Source of the DNA: Galeruca laticollis | Lineage: Eukaryota; Arthropoda; Insecta; Coleoptera; Chrysomelidae | Length of the DNA: 64,000 nt | NCBI GenBank assembly: GCA_963921935.1 | Contig: OY998185.1 | Span: 57,303,717-57,367,716, forward strand | Direction of reading: 5' to 3' | In this document: piece after piece, positions 21,926 through 33,292 of the stretch | Layout: each line of letters starts with the position of its first letter | Numbering within the stretch: position 1 is the first letter of the stretch | Made by a program: the position numbers and the translations under genes | Notes under the pieces: model-generated | Seen by the model: only the letters and a program-made list of their open reading frames with translations | The model's database searches: none | Told to the model about the DNA's origin: nothing

Positions 21926-22041
21926 GTATACTATGGCTGCGAAATGTTTTCGCGACCTCGAGATTATCTTGCCTCGGCCGGAGCGGCCTCGGCGATAATC
22001 TCTCTCTCGGAACGCGAAAAAGCATTTTGCGGCCTTAGTAT
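21926..22041. repeat. GC-rich palindrome at the Crypton edge
   Basis: Arms of about 55 bp (GTATACTATGGCTGCGAAATG and its imperfect complement) meet at GGCCGGAGCGGCC. It may be a separate MITE or the recombination end of the Crypton. Confidence 0.7.
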
Positions 22042-22045
22042 ACAA

Positions 22046-23541
22046 ATAACTATTTCCAGACATTTGAGAACTTCGATAAAACATACACAGTAACAACCGC
22101 AAATGGAGTATCCATTGAAGCTATTGGCAAAGGTTCAATAATAATAGAAGGTTTTGTATATAGTGAAAAGTATTTTATTGAATTAGCTAATGTGTGGAAT
22201 GTTCCTGGTATAAAGAAAATCTTTTTTCTGTATTGTCTGCACAAGACGAAAATCCACATAGTGAATTTCTTTCGAGAGTAGAAGAATGTACTCTAGTAAT
22301 TGATGGAGAAATCAAGTTAATAGGCCATAGACATAGATACGGAAGTTTGTACAAAATAGCTATTCATAATGTTATCCTTGAAAAAACCATGTTGAATGTG
22401 AATATGGTTTCGGATAGTAGCTTGCTGCAGTTATACCATGAAAGGTTTGGACATCAATATAAAAGACGCGTGAAATCTATCATTGAAAATATTTTAGATA
22501 TAAAAGTTCCATTAGATAGTGAAATATGCGAAGGCTGTATTTACGGAAAATCACATAGATTGAAATCTGGAACTAGAGAACGTGCCAAAGCACCTGAAGA
22601 GCTCATTCAGTCGGATGTATGTGGACCTTTCAAAACCTCAAGCTCAGGAAATCGCTATTTTGTAATTTTCAAGGACGATTTTAGTAAATTCAGATATGTT
22701 TATTTTATGAAAGAAAAATCTGAAGTTGCAGAAAAACTAAAAATCCTGTTGAAACAATTGAAAATAGCGGGACACGTAATGAAAGAGCTACATTCAGACA
22801 ATGAAGGTGAATTTACCAGCAGCATTTTCGACAAATTTTACAAAAGAATGGAATTAAGCATAGATTGGTCATGTCATACACACCAGAGCAAAATGGGTGT
22901 TCAAAAGAGATAATCGAACTATTGTTGAAACTGCAAGATCAATCTTGTATGCAAGCAACAATTTACCGCAAATTTTATGGGCTGAGATGAGAAATACTGC
23001 TGCATATATTTTCAATAGAACAGGTATATCTGGTGTAAATGAAAAATCTCCCTATGAAGTTTGGACAGGGAAAATACCAAACATCAAGCATTTGAGAGTT
23101 ATAGGGTGTACCTGTTATGTACATATTCCCAAACAATGTCGAAAGAAAATGGACAGAAAAGCGGTAAAAGGAGTTTTAATTGGTTACGATAATGATGACG
23201 GATATCGTGTACGGTGTAAAGAAAAACAACAACTCATAAGATCCAGAGATATTATCTTCGAGGAACAACCTTTAACTAGATGGACTGAATTTTCACCCGT
23301 TGAAGATAAGAAAAGTACTGAAACTGAAGATGAAAGGAGTTTAGATAGATCTAAAGACGATATTCTACCAGAAAATCAAGTAATAAACGAAGAAGATTTA
23401 GAAGATAGATTTGAAAAAGAGCCAAAATTAGTAGAGAATATATTAAAAAACATAGGGAAATGAAATTACCTAAGAAGTTTGAAGATTTTGTAATAGAGGT
23501 ATAAACGACACTTGTAGAACATAAAGAACCACAGACTTACC
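22046..23541 (+). pseudogene. copia integrase, frameshifted
   Basis: It continues the copia polyprotein after the Crypton. The HHCC finger is present (LYHERFGHQ ... CEGCIYGKSH, about 22430-22550), then D in LIQSDVCGPF and D in LHSDNEGEF. The third catalytic position, normally E in NGVAERKNRT, falls at a frameshift near 22895 where the sequence reads SKRDNRTIVETA, so the glutamate appears to be replaced by lysine. The C-terminal part (LWAEMRNTAAYIFNRTG, SPYEVWTGKIPNIKHLRV) is well kept. Another frameshift lies near 22215. The frame stops at 23461 and remnants run to the next insertion. Confidence 0.87.
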
Positions 23542-23544
23542 AAG

Positions 23545-24195
23545 TAGTCCAGGAGGAATCGGCGCATGAGTACCGAAAACTATTCCCCCTCAATTTTTTT
23601 ATGCGATCCTCTTTGAATTGAATATGAATTTTTAAAGGTTCGAAAAATCTCAAATTTGGGTACTTTTGACCCATGAAAAATATATTAAAAAAATCAAATA
23701 AAATATAAATAATAATTTTTTTAAATTCTTTATACAATAGTTAATAATACCCTTAATAGAGATGTATGAAAATTTCATTGTTTATACCTGTTTTATAATT
23801 GTTAATTTCGCGCGCTCACAAGTATGCGTCGCTACCTTTAAGTATCGCCGTCTCTCTCTCTGACTCATGCGCTGCATACGGTCTCTCTGTGTCCTGAATC
23901 ATTATTAATTATTTATCTAAAAAACCATTAACTTTATCAAGATTGGTAAAGAGAGCAATGTTATTATTAATTAAATTGTCTACAATTTGTTTTTAACAAA
24001 AGTAATTTAAGTATGAATCGGAACATGTAATTAAAATTACTTTTTTGTTATTATCATAGTGATTAATGCATTTTTATCAACAATAATAAGATATAATAGT
24101 ATTTGAAAAATTTTTGGAATCACAATTATATACAAATAATAAGCTTTTGCGCAAACATACATTTGGAAAAATGCATTGAATACGGAATATAAAAC
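23545..24195 (+). repeat. Left long arm of inverted-repeat element 2
   Basis: Complements 27838-28666. It includes the GC-rich stretch with TCTCTCTCTGACTCATGCGC near 23851. It stops at GGAATATAAAAC where the Penelope copy begins. Confidence 0.9.
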
Positions 24196-24550
24196 AAAAA
24201 TACCACTATTAAAGAAGTCAGGTATATATAAACTCAAATGTCCAGAATGTAATGCTGTCTATTTGGGTCAGACCCTTAGGAATTTTGAAATACGATACAG
24301 TGAGCACTTACGAGCATACAGATTAAAACAACCAGATAAATCCCACTACGCAGAACATCTACTTGACACCAATCATTCATTGACACCTAACACAGAACTA
24401 GAAGTACTGCATATTTGTGAAAAGAAACAAGAACTGGATTTCCTTGAAGAACTGGAAATTAGAAGACATTTAAGAAACCCACAATATGAAGTTGTCAATG
24501 AACAGTTAAATCTAGGGAATTCTCCACTAATAAAATGTCTTTTTAAGTGA
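24196..24550 (+). pseudogene. GIY-YIG endonuclease of the truncated Penelope copy
   Basis: The Penelope sequence begins inside the endonuclease linker at AAAATACCACTATTAAAGAA. The domain itself is complete: GIYKLKCPECNAVYLGQTLR, RYSEHL and a helical C terminus. There is no promoter or RT; it is the upstream half of the pseudo-LTR pair. It differs from the copy at 26798-27364 at only a few residues. Confidence 0.85.
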
Positions 24551-24811
24551 TAATTGTAAAGATCAGCAGATATAGTTTTCCTGGTTTTCTATATCATTGC
24601 ACAGTTATACTGATCTTAATTGGAAAAATGATATCCACGATATCACCATAGAGCTAATCATATCTAAGATTCAATATTTGTAATATCACATCTTCTTCTT
24701 TTTTCTATAAACATATATTAAGCCAATCACAAGTTAGGTTACTTCTTGGTCTAGCCAAAAATAACTACTAAACATCAGGTAGGCATAAAATGAAATGTAA
24801 CTTCTGTCATT

Positions 24812-24845
24812 CTGACGATGATATTGATTTATCGAAACAATTGTC
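24812..24845 (+). ncRNA. Hammerhead ribozyme motif (Penelope), copy 1
   Basis: CTGACGA, a stem-loop with GATA/TATC arms, GAAA, then ACAATTGT and C: all invariant hammerhead core positions (CUGANGA, GAAA, UH) in order. Stem III is the self-complementary ACAATTGT, as in minimal hammerheads that act as dimers. Flanking ATT and AAT can pair as stem I. Confidence 0.8.
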
Positions 24846-24924
24846 AATTTTTTAGAATTTTCAATAACTTGTATTATATTGTGGAATTAACTAGAGACCT
24901 TGAGTTTTATTTAAAAACACTAAT

Positions 24925-26795
24925 TTGAGCATATTCCACGAAGTAAGGGTCGAGACAGTCAATTTCATTAAAAAATCTTCGAGAGAAGATTTGACCCGTC
25001 TGTACCAGAAGTTACTACAAAAACGTTACAAAGCATCACAAAACATTTGGTTTAACCAAGAATGCCTTAGGAGAAAGGTAATACCAAATTATGTGAATAT
25101 AAAATGTCACACTAAAACACAAAAAGCTATAAAATGTGCTCAACGAGTTTGGATAAAATTAGAATGTAAGAAATGGTTCAAAGTTAGAGACTCCTTAGAC
25201 AACTACATAAAAGTTGTACATTCAGAACTCACATTCCAATTACATCCAGTAGAATTTGACTGTTTGGATGACAAAATTAGAGAAAATGTCAGCACGATGA
25301 AACATATGAAATTCAAGAAACAAGAAAGAAGCTACAGAATCTTGAACGCACACAACATAAAATTGAATACTCAAAACATCATGAAACTGTAAGTACCTAC
25401 ATACCAACACACTTTGCAGCACGATTTGAAAACCTTTCAGACACTAATTTTACAAATAGTGAAATTGAATTTTTAAATAAAGGTTTAAAGTACAGCTTAC
25501 CACCTAAATTTACGAATAATATTAAACAAATTATAGCTACGTAGTCAGAAATAGCTTTAAAATCTAATTCAAATAATTTTCTTTATGAGAAATTGAAAAT
25601 TGCCAATTTAATCAAAAATATTGAACCTTCAAAAGTTAAACGTCAAACAAAAAATGACATTACAGTTTTAAATGCAATAAAAAATAAGATAGAGAATAAT
25701 AACCTAACAGTTACAAAATCTGATAAGGGGAACGCTACTGTCATTTTGACGACTGACAATTACAATTCCAAAGTATATAACTTTATAGAATCCAGCGGTG
25801 TAAAAGTTCTTAAAGCAGACCCAACAAAGAAGTTTTCTAATAATGTAAGGGATATTGTTAATAATTCAAATTATCTTTTAAATGATTACGAAAAGAGGTC
25901 TATCATACATAAGAATCCTCATTGTCCACAATTATATGGAACAGTTAAATTACATAAAATAACGAAACCAATTAGACCTGTAGTCTCTTATGTTAATTCT
26001 CCTAATAATATATTGGCAAAGAAGCTCAACAATATACTCAATACTTACGGATATGAATCTCAGTACTCAATTAGAAATTCAATAGAACTAATCAAAAAGT
26101 TGAAAACAATCCACTTGCAAGATAACTATAAACTCATATCGTTCGATGTAACTAATATGTTTACTAAAATTCCTCCTAAAGAATGTCTAATACTTGTAAG
26201 AAAATTACTAGAAGATAAAAATATTAATCCAGGAATAATATCAGATATACTTAATTTATTTGATGTATGCATTAATCAGAATTATTTCACTTTTGACAAT
26301 AAGATATATATTCAAAATGAAGGTTTACCAATGGGAAGCCCTATATCACCTATTTTAGCAAACATTTTTATGGACAATTTAGAAAGAAAGATCTTTGAAA
26401 GTAATATTTCGAAAAATATTTTATTTTGGTATAGATATGTAGATGACATATTAGCTTGTTTTATGGGTAGTGAACGAAAATTAGATGTATTTTTCAACCA
26501 CATCAATAATTTACACCCGAAAATTAAATTTACATTAGAAATTGAAGAAAATAACTCAATCAATTTTCTTGATTTAAAAATTCAAAGAGTTAATAATGTA
26601 CTTGATTATTCAATTTACCGAAAACCAACACAGACTGATGTGACAATTCCATTCAATTCTAACCACCCTGTGTCACACAGACTAGCAGCATATAATTCAA
26701 TGATACATAGAGATTTTTCAGTTCCTATGAACAAATGTAATTTTGATAGAGAGATTAATACAATTAGAAAAATAGCAACATCTAACGGTTATTAG
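24925..26795 (+). pseudogene. Penelope-like reverse transcriptase
   Basis: The N-terminal block (24925-25392) shifts frame near 25330, an in-frame TAG stands near 25543, and the main block (25593-26795) is open for 400 codons. Features in order: TKSDKGNATVIL (about 38-49), YGTVKLHK and PIRPVVSYVNSP (finger), LISFDVTNMFTKIP (motif A), GLPMGSPISPILANIFM (motif B), FWYRYVDDILACF (motif C with catalytic DD), NSINFLDLKI and HRLAAYNSMIHR at the end. The product copies its own RNA into chromosomal DNA. The palm is intact, but the N terminus and the junction to the endonuclease are out of frame. Confidence 0.9.
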
Positions 26796-26797
26796 AT

Positions 26798-27364
26798 ATG
26801 ATGAATAAGCTAATTAGTAAAAAAGAGGAAAAAGTGGCATTACAACTAATATATCCTAAACAAACTGATGAAATTAAAACTTATAAAACCATCACATATA
26901 CAGGAAATATTTCTAATAATATTTCAAAGATAATATCTTCAGCAACGAATACAACAATTTCTTTTAAAACAGAAAGTAACGTTAGTACAAAATTGTTAAA
27001 TGTAAAAACAAAAATACCACTATTAAAGAAGTCAGGTATATATAAACTCAAATGTCCAGAATGTAATGCTGTCTATTTGGGTCAGACCCTTAGGAATTTT
27101 GAAATACGATACAGTGAGCACTTACGAGTATACAGATTAAAACAACCAGATAAATCCCACTACGCAAAACATCTACTTGGCACCAATCATTCATTGACAC
27201 CTAACACAGAACTAGAAGTACTGCATATTTGTGAAAAGAAACAAGAACTGGATTTCCTTGAAGAACTGGAAATTAGAAGACATTTAAGAAACCCACAATA
27301 TGAAGTTGTCAATGAACAGTTAAATCTAGGGAATTCTCCACTAATAAAATGTCTTTTTAAGTGA
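26798..27364 (+). CDS. Penelope-like GIY-YIG endonuclease
   Basis: A 188-codon frame starting two bases after the RT stop, in another frame. Residues 1-75 are a linker; the nuclease has SGIYKLKCPECNAVYLGQTL with the CPEC pair seen in Penelope nucleases, R and E of RYSEH, and NHSL plus a glutamate-rich helix. In Penelope elements it nicks the target for primed reverse transcription and is normally fused to RT in one protein. The same offset at the RT/endonuclease junction occurs in the minus copy at 59338, so it may be ancestral. Confidence 0.88.
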   Translation: MMNKLISKKEEKVALQLIYPKQTDEIKTYKTITYTGNISNNISKIISSATNTTISFKTESNVSTKLLNVKTKIPLLKKSGIYKLKCPECNAVYLGQTLRNFEIRYSEHLRVYRLKQPDKSHYAKHLLGTNHSLTPNTELEVLHICEKKQELDFLEELEIRRHLRNPQYEVVNEQLNLGNSPLIKCLFK

Positions 27365-27625
27365 TAATTGTAAAGATCAGCAGATATAGTTTTCCTGGTT
27401 TTCTATATCATTGCACAGTTATACTGATCTTAATTGGAAAAATGATATCCACGATATCACCATAGAGCTAATCATATCTAAGATTCAATATTTGTAATAT
27501 CACATCTTCTTCTTTTTTCTATAAACATATATTAAGCCAATCACAAGTTAGGTTACTTCTTGGTCTAGCCAAAAATAACTACTAAACATCAGGTAGGCAT
27601 AAAATGAAATGTAACTTCTGTCATT

Positions 27626-27659
27626 CTGACGATGATATTGATTTATCGAAACAATTGTC
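27626..27659 (+). ncRNA. Hammerhead ribozyme motif (Penelope), copy 2
   Basis: Base-for-base the same core as 24812-24845 (CTGACGA, GAAA, ACAATTGT, C), in the 3' region of the fuller copy. Two identical motifs in one orientation, one per pseudo-LTR, would release a unit-length RNA if both cleave. Confidence 0.8.
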
Positions 27660-27837
27660 AATTTTTTAGAATTTTCAATAACTTGTATTATATTGTGGAA
27701 TTAACTAGAGACCTTGAGTTTCATTTAAAAACACTAACATTAGATTTTGATTATTTGGAAATGGGTTTTTGTTTATAAATAAAGGTATTAGCAAAGTACC
27801 ATTCTCTAGTTTGTATCCGAAATTCGTAAAATCTATT

Positions 27838-28666
27838 GTTTTATATTCCGGATTCAATGCATTTATCCAAATGTATGTTTTGAGCAAAAGCTTATTATTT
27901 ATATATAATTGTGATTCCAAAAATTTTTCAAATACCATTATATCTAATTGTTGATAAAAATGCATAAATTACTATGATAATAACAAAAAAGTAATTTTAA
28001 TTACATGTTCCGATTCATACTTAAATTACTTTCGTTAAAAACAAATTGTAGACAATTTAATTATTAATAACATTGCTCTCTTTACCAATCATGATGAAGT
28101 TAATGGTTTCTTAGATAAATGATAAATAATGATTCAGGACACAGAGAGGGCGATGCAGCGCATGAGTCAGAGAGAGACGGCGATACTTAAAGGTAGCGTC
28201 GCATACTTGTGAGCGCGCGAAATTAACAATTAAAAAAAAGGTATAAACAATGAAATTTTCTTAAATCTCTATTAAGAATATCATTAACTATTGTATAAAG
28301 AATTTTAAAAAATTATTATTTATATTTAATTTTATTTTTTTAATATATTTTTCATGGGTCAAAAGTACTCAAATTTGAGATTTTTCGAACCTTTAAAAAT
28401 ACATATCTCTAAAAATATTAACTTTATCGTGAAAAGTCATAGGACCTTTTTTATTTGTATTTCAATAAAGGATAAAAAAAATTTGTCCGGTTGAAAATAA
28501 CAATTTCTTCCAATTGTTTAAACAATTTCGGTTTAAGCAATATGGCACTAGGTTGCCCCATGGCAACATGCATTTATATCATTAGTAGGGCAATTCAAAG
28601 AGAATCGCATAAAAAAATTGAGGTGGAATAGTTTTCGGTACTCATGCGCCGATTCCTCCTGGACTA
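27838..28666 (-). repeat. Right long arm of inverted-repeat element 2
   Basis: Partner of 23545-24195. A minus-strand frame through its inner end and the unique centre (to 27735) contains IWINALNPEYKTIDF and FGYKLENGTLLIP, possibly a relic of the element's own protein. Confidence 0.85.
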
Positions 28667-30175
28667 AAGATGCTATTGGCAGTAATTATAAAGACATGAC
28701 ATGAATAAAGAAATAGCATCTTTGAAAGAAAATGAAATATGGATTCTACAAGATTTTCCACCCAGGAAGAAACCAATTTCGTGTAAATGGGTTTACAAAA
28801 TTAAAACTAATCCGGATGGCTCTATAGATAAATTCCAAGCTAGATTGGTAGTGAAGGGATTTTCACAAATATATGGTAAATCCTATGAAGACACTTTTAG
28901 TTCTGTTGGTAAATCCGGAACAGGGCTTTGTTGAGTGTAGCTGCTAGTGAGAAAATGAATTTAAGCCTATTTGATGTCTCTACTGCATTTCTTTATGGAT
29001 ATCTGGAGGAAGAAGTATATATGAAACAACTGGAGGGGTATCAAGATAATACTAGTGAAGTTTGTTGTCTCAAATATAGCTTGTATGGACTTAAGCTCCG
29101 AGATGCTGGAATAAAAGATTCGTAGATTTTTTTATAAACCAAAACTTTAAGGCAAGTGATGCAGATCCATGCTTGTTTATCAAGAAACAAGAACATGATA
29201 TGATTCTATTGGCACTTTATGTTGACGATGGACTTTTAGCCACGATTAACAAAATTCTGGAAAATCAATTTATGAGTAATTTGGAAAAAGAGTTTGTAAT
29301 TACTGGAAAACCAACTACCTACTTTTTGGGCTTGGAAATGGACACTAGTAACAGTGAGTCAGGCAGCTTATACAAGAAGAATCTTGGAACATTTTGGAAT
29401 GCAAAATTGTAAGGCTGTGACTACACCAATTATTAAAAGTGACCAATCAGGGAAAGAAACTGGAAAAGTAGAAGAAAGTTTCCCTTATAGGCAAGCAGTT
29501 GGAGCTCTAATGTATCTTATGGTAGGAACAAGACCAGAGATTGCGTATGCAAGAACATTAGAAAATCCATCTCATGATGATTGGATTCGTGTAAAACGTA
29601 TTTTTAGATATCTCAAAAATACTATCGATATTGGAATTATCTATAAGTCTGGTAACAAATTGGAACATCTTCAAGAGTTTAGCGATGCTGACTATGGAGG
29701 AGATCCTACAACCAGAATATCAACTACAGGTGTTATTTGTAAATATGCTGGAGGTGCAATCTCCTGGCTTAGTCAAAGACAGTCATCAGTAGCACTCTCA
29801 ACAACAGAAGCAGAAATAGTTGCTGCAAGTGAAGGAGCCAGACAACTGATATGGTTAAAAAGACTTTATCAGAAAATTATAGGTTTAAAAAAGGTTACTA
29901 CAATATCAGTTGATAATGAACCTGCTATTAGGTTAGCAAAGAACCCAGAATATCGCCGAAGAACGAAACATATTGAAACCAGGCATTTGTTTGTAAGAGA
30001 ATTGGTAACTGAAGGATGTATTGATATAGAACAGGCTGCTTCGGAACACCAATTCGCAGATATATTGACGAAGTCATTATTCAAGCCAAGAATGGATTAT
30101 ATTTTGAACAAATATTGGACTAGTGAATATCAAAAGTACTTAATGAGGGAAGGTGTTGAAGCTTTTAGATTATAG
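28667..30175 (+). pseudogene. copia reverse transcriptase and RNase H
   Basis: Resumes as DAIGSNYKDM, MNKEIASLKENEIW, CKWVYKIKTNPDG, ARLVVKGFSQ (RT fingers), LFDVSTAFLYGYLEEEVYM (motif A), LKYSLYGLK, LLALYVDDGLLA (motif C, DD kept). Stops and frameshifts lie near 28694, 28930, 29120 and 29390. RNase H is in one long frame: EFSDADYGGD (D), LSTTEAEIVAASEG (E), SVDNEPAIRLAKNPEYRRRTKHIETRHLF (D and H), SEHQFADILTKSL. The copia protein ends at 30175 and no LTR follows. The enzyme cannot be made because of the breaks. Confidence 0.9.
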
Positions 30176-30179
30176 TTAC

Positions 30180-31575
30180 TTTGTTGATATACTCAAAGCT
30201 CTGAAAATCCCTAGATGGTTGTTGAATTCATCCGAAGGAAGAAATCATTGTAGTCTGCACGTGCTCTGTGATGCCAGTCAATATGCCTACGCCACAGCTA
30301 TATTTTTGAGATCCGAAACATGTTATGGCGTACATATACAACTCGTCCAAGCAAAATCCAGAGTTTCTCCAGTGAAACGATTAACTATTCCTCGGCTTGA
30401 GTTGTTAGCAGCTACAATAGGTGCCAGATTATCTCAAACAATTACTAAAACTATTGACCCGGCTCTACTAGTTTATTGGAGGTCTGATTCGACAACAGTT
30501 TTGTCGTGGATAAAGGATGACGAAAATTGGAAACCTTTTGTCTGGAACCGTGTGAAAGAAATTCGAAGCTTAACGAATAAGAATGCTTGGTTTCATGTTC
30601 CTGGAGACCTGAATCCAGCCGATCTACCTTCCCGTGGCTGTTCACCGAAAAGACTGATCAAATCAAAATGGTGGGAGAGGCCTCAATGGCTGAGACAATC
30701 CCCAAAGAACTGGCCGAACCAAAACTTTATCAGGGATGAAGAATCAATAAATTCTGAAATGGGAAAACGTACAATATATTCGAACTTATCTACGAAAATA
30801 GATTTTTCCTGGTATCATGAACGAATTTCAAAATACGAAAAAATTATTCGAGTTTTTGGTTGGATAAGAAGATTTCTGTCAAACTGCCGATGTCTTCAAA
30901 CATATGAAAGATTGATGGAGAAAGAATTATCTATCGCAGAAATCCTCGTAGCTGAGAAATGCGTTATTAAGTTGGTGCAGAATGAATCTTTTGATGGACT
31001 TGATGATCCAAAGCTGAAAAGTTGGTGTCCCTTCATTGATGATGATAATATCATCAGATCGAAAACAAAAATATCTGAACGGAATGATTCCATGGACTTT
31101 TGCTATCCAATTGTTTTGCCATCCAAGCATCCTGTAGTTAGTAAACTTGTATTTGATGAACACGTGAAAGCTTCGCATGTCGGTGTTCAATGTTTACTCA
31201 GCTTACTAAGAGAAAGGTTTTGGATACTAAAAGGAAGGAAAACCTTAAGATCTGTCGTTTCTCGATGCACAATTTGCCGAAGATTTAATGCAAAACATGT
31301 GGAAGTACCACCTGTTCCACTACCATTGGATAGAGTTCGACAAGCTCACATATTCGAAGTAATTGGTGTGGATTTAGCCGGTCCACTGTTTATTCGAACA
31401 GGAACAAAAGTATGGATTTGTCTCTATACATGTGCCATTTATCGAGCTGTGCATTTGGAACTTTTCTACGGATGTTTTTCTACAATCATTTAGACGATTT
31501 GTGGCAAGAAGGGGAAGACCGACGACTGTCTACAGCGACAATGGCACAAATTTTATTGGTGCGGCAAATTCCTAG
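30180..31575 (+). pseudogene. BEL/Pao polyprotein fragment (RNase H to integrase)
   Basis: A long open frame to 31493. RNase H: LHVLCDASQYAYATAIF (D), LTIPRLELLAATIGARLS (E), YWRSDSTTVLSWI (D), VPGDLNPADLPSRG. A Pao-specific spacer follows (KWWERPQWLRQ), then the integrase finger (HASHVGVQCLLSLLRERFWI and CTICRRF) and the first integrase aspartate in VIGVDLAGPLF. After a stop at 31493 a shifted frame continues with VYSDNGTNFIGAAN, the second aspartate, and then the element is cut off. RT, protease and Gag are absent. The open frame overlaps the copia stop by a few codons, so it begins in copia sequence. Confidence 0.9.
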
Positions 31576-32759
31576 GTGGATTATAAAGTAATATAAAAAA
31601 TTTCAGATTGATATATAATTGATTGAAGCCAAAAAAACGATTTTTTTGATAAAAGCATTTTTCTAAAAGCTACTACAGTTTTTCCTTAGTAAAGTTAATA
31701 AATTAAAATAAACAGTCAGGTTCGCGGTTAATAACTTTAACACTATCAAACCTGACATCAACCAGTTGATGAAAAATAAAAACAGTTTCATACGTCCCAT
31801 TAGTTAGATTGTTTCTTTTTTAATATATTCTAATAGTATAATTGTTATATAGTAATTTACTAAGTAATAAGTAGTCTGTTACATTGTACTTTCATTATGC
31901 TTAATAATAAAGAATACATTTTTAAAAACAATTGTTTTATTGTAGGATTCCGTCAAAAATTTCGCGTTGCGTCACCAAAATTTTTTGAGAACCGCTGGTT
32001 TAAAATATCCATTATTTCCTAAAATTAAGAATTCTTCACTTATGCAATGAATCACCCTATAATGCTACCAACTTTTCCAAAATACGCATCTGTATCGTTT
32101 CACTGTATCTTTATATAAAATAAATTGCGACTTAAAGAAAAATAATTACACAATGACTAGTTCGGATATTTTATAATTGATTATTTCAAGGCCTAACAAA
32201 TTAATAACAATTTTAATGATGTTGAGCAATGTTGAATTTATCGAAAATCGTCATTCAGCATCTATATATCTCAATATATCAGTGAAGGATAAAATAAAAC
32301 TTCATTTTTTAATATTTTTTGTCAATTTTTTGGTTGCTAATTGAATGTATGATAAAAAATTGCCGAAATAAGGAATCACTTTAATGTATAACCTCCGTAT
32401 CCGTAAGATAACTTATGAATGAAAACAAAACTCCTTTTTATTCAATTAATATGATGAATGGTAGAGATGTACTAAGATTTTCTCTTTATTCGTATATTTT
32501 ACATTGTAACTTAATTAATAAAAAAAGATAAGAAAAATTTCGTCATTTAATCCAACAGTTGACAGTTATCACCTAATTAATGAACTCTCTGATTATGGAT
32601 AAAAACAACGATCTCATTAAGTAGGCAAAATACAGTACAGAAAACATAATATTTTTCCATGGCGATAAAAATGTTTAAAAAAAGAAATTAATAATTATCT
32701 AGGTAAGATGCATACTGAATCCAATCACAAGACTTATTTATACAGTCAACTTTTTATAC
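31576..32759. other. AT-rich spacer, no gene seen
   Basis: No coding frame or repeat recognised. It may contain BEL/Pao or copia leftovers too decayed to name. Confidence 0.5.
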
Positions 32760-33292
32760 TATACTCCGTTCTTAAAAGGCATGGAGTAATAAAAGTTCAT
32801 TAGGTATGCAAAACCGATACAGGGTGTATGATAAAATATCTCCGAAGTTTATCTAATTGTGTACGAAAATTTCTCATTTGTTACGAATTTCAGGTAGACA
32901 CCCCGTAACTCTGTATTCGGTTGGGTCGCCTATTGTATTTGAATGAACAAATAAACAATTTAATCCTCAGAGGCGTGCAATCAGGACAAAACAAACTTGG
33001 TATATGAATAAGAAGGCACTATGAAATTATAATTACGAAAACTATTCAAAAGAGTTCACAATATCGATTCAATAAAAACACATTTTTTTGTGTTCCTATG
33101 AATAAACAATAAACATAAAATATTATATAAAACATAGCAAATTTTTTTGCAGTAGGTATCAACTTTACTACTAATATACCGTTTACAATAGGAAAGGAAA
33201 AAAGAAAAATGCAGGAATAAAGTACGAATTAATGTAATATTTATAAAAAAAAAGTCTAACAAATAATAGTAATAACTAACACAAAAACTAGT

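Larger units (their letters stand above)
20363..22045 (-). mobile_element. Crypton (tyrosine-recombinase transposon)
   Basis: About 1.7 kb of foreign DNA interrupts copia between NDLFMQ and FQTFENF. It encodes a tyrosine recombinase on the opposite strand and shows no terminal inverted repeats of the DDE kind, as expected for Cryptons. GGCCGCAAAATG-like motifs occur at both sides (about 20397 and, inverted, 22026). Exact ends are uncertain by some tens of bases. Confidence 0.75.
24196..27734 (+). mobile_element. Penelope-like retroelement with truncated tandem copy
   Basis: A 5'-truncated copy (24196-24918) directly precedes a nearly full one (24919-27734) in the same orientation; their shared 720 bp are almost identical. 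This head-to-tail arrangement is the pseudo-LTR organisation known for Penelope elements. It carries RT, a GIY-YIG endonuclease and a hammerhead motif near each 3' end, and is inserted in long-inverted-repeat element 2. Confidence 0.92.
23545..28666. mobile_element. Long-inverted-repeat element 2 (TAGTCC ends, 3-bp AAG duplication)
   Basis: Starts TAGTCCAGGAGGAATCGG and ends with the exact complement; AAG flanks it at 23542-23544 and 28667-28669. Excision of the element plus one AAG restores the copia frame, which confirms both ends. The arms are about 0.65 and 0.83 kb; the right one retains about 190 bp (near 28400-28590) missing from the left. A Penelope element sits inside the left arm near the centre. 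No transposase is left. It shares TAGTCC-GG and 3-bp duplications with the element at 7560. Confidence 0.9.
20000..30175 (+). mobile_element. Ty1/copia element split by two insertions
   Basis: Pieces in order are Gag zinc knuckle and protease start (20000-20362), integrase (22046-23541), then RT and RNase H (28667-30175), the copia order. Removing 23545-28666 and one AAG restores the reading frame across the second gap, so it was one element before the insertions. It is truncated in gag and lacks both LTRs; on the right a BEL/Pao fragment follows directly. Confidence 0.88.
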
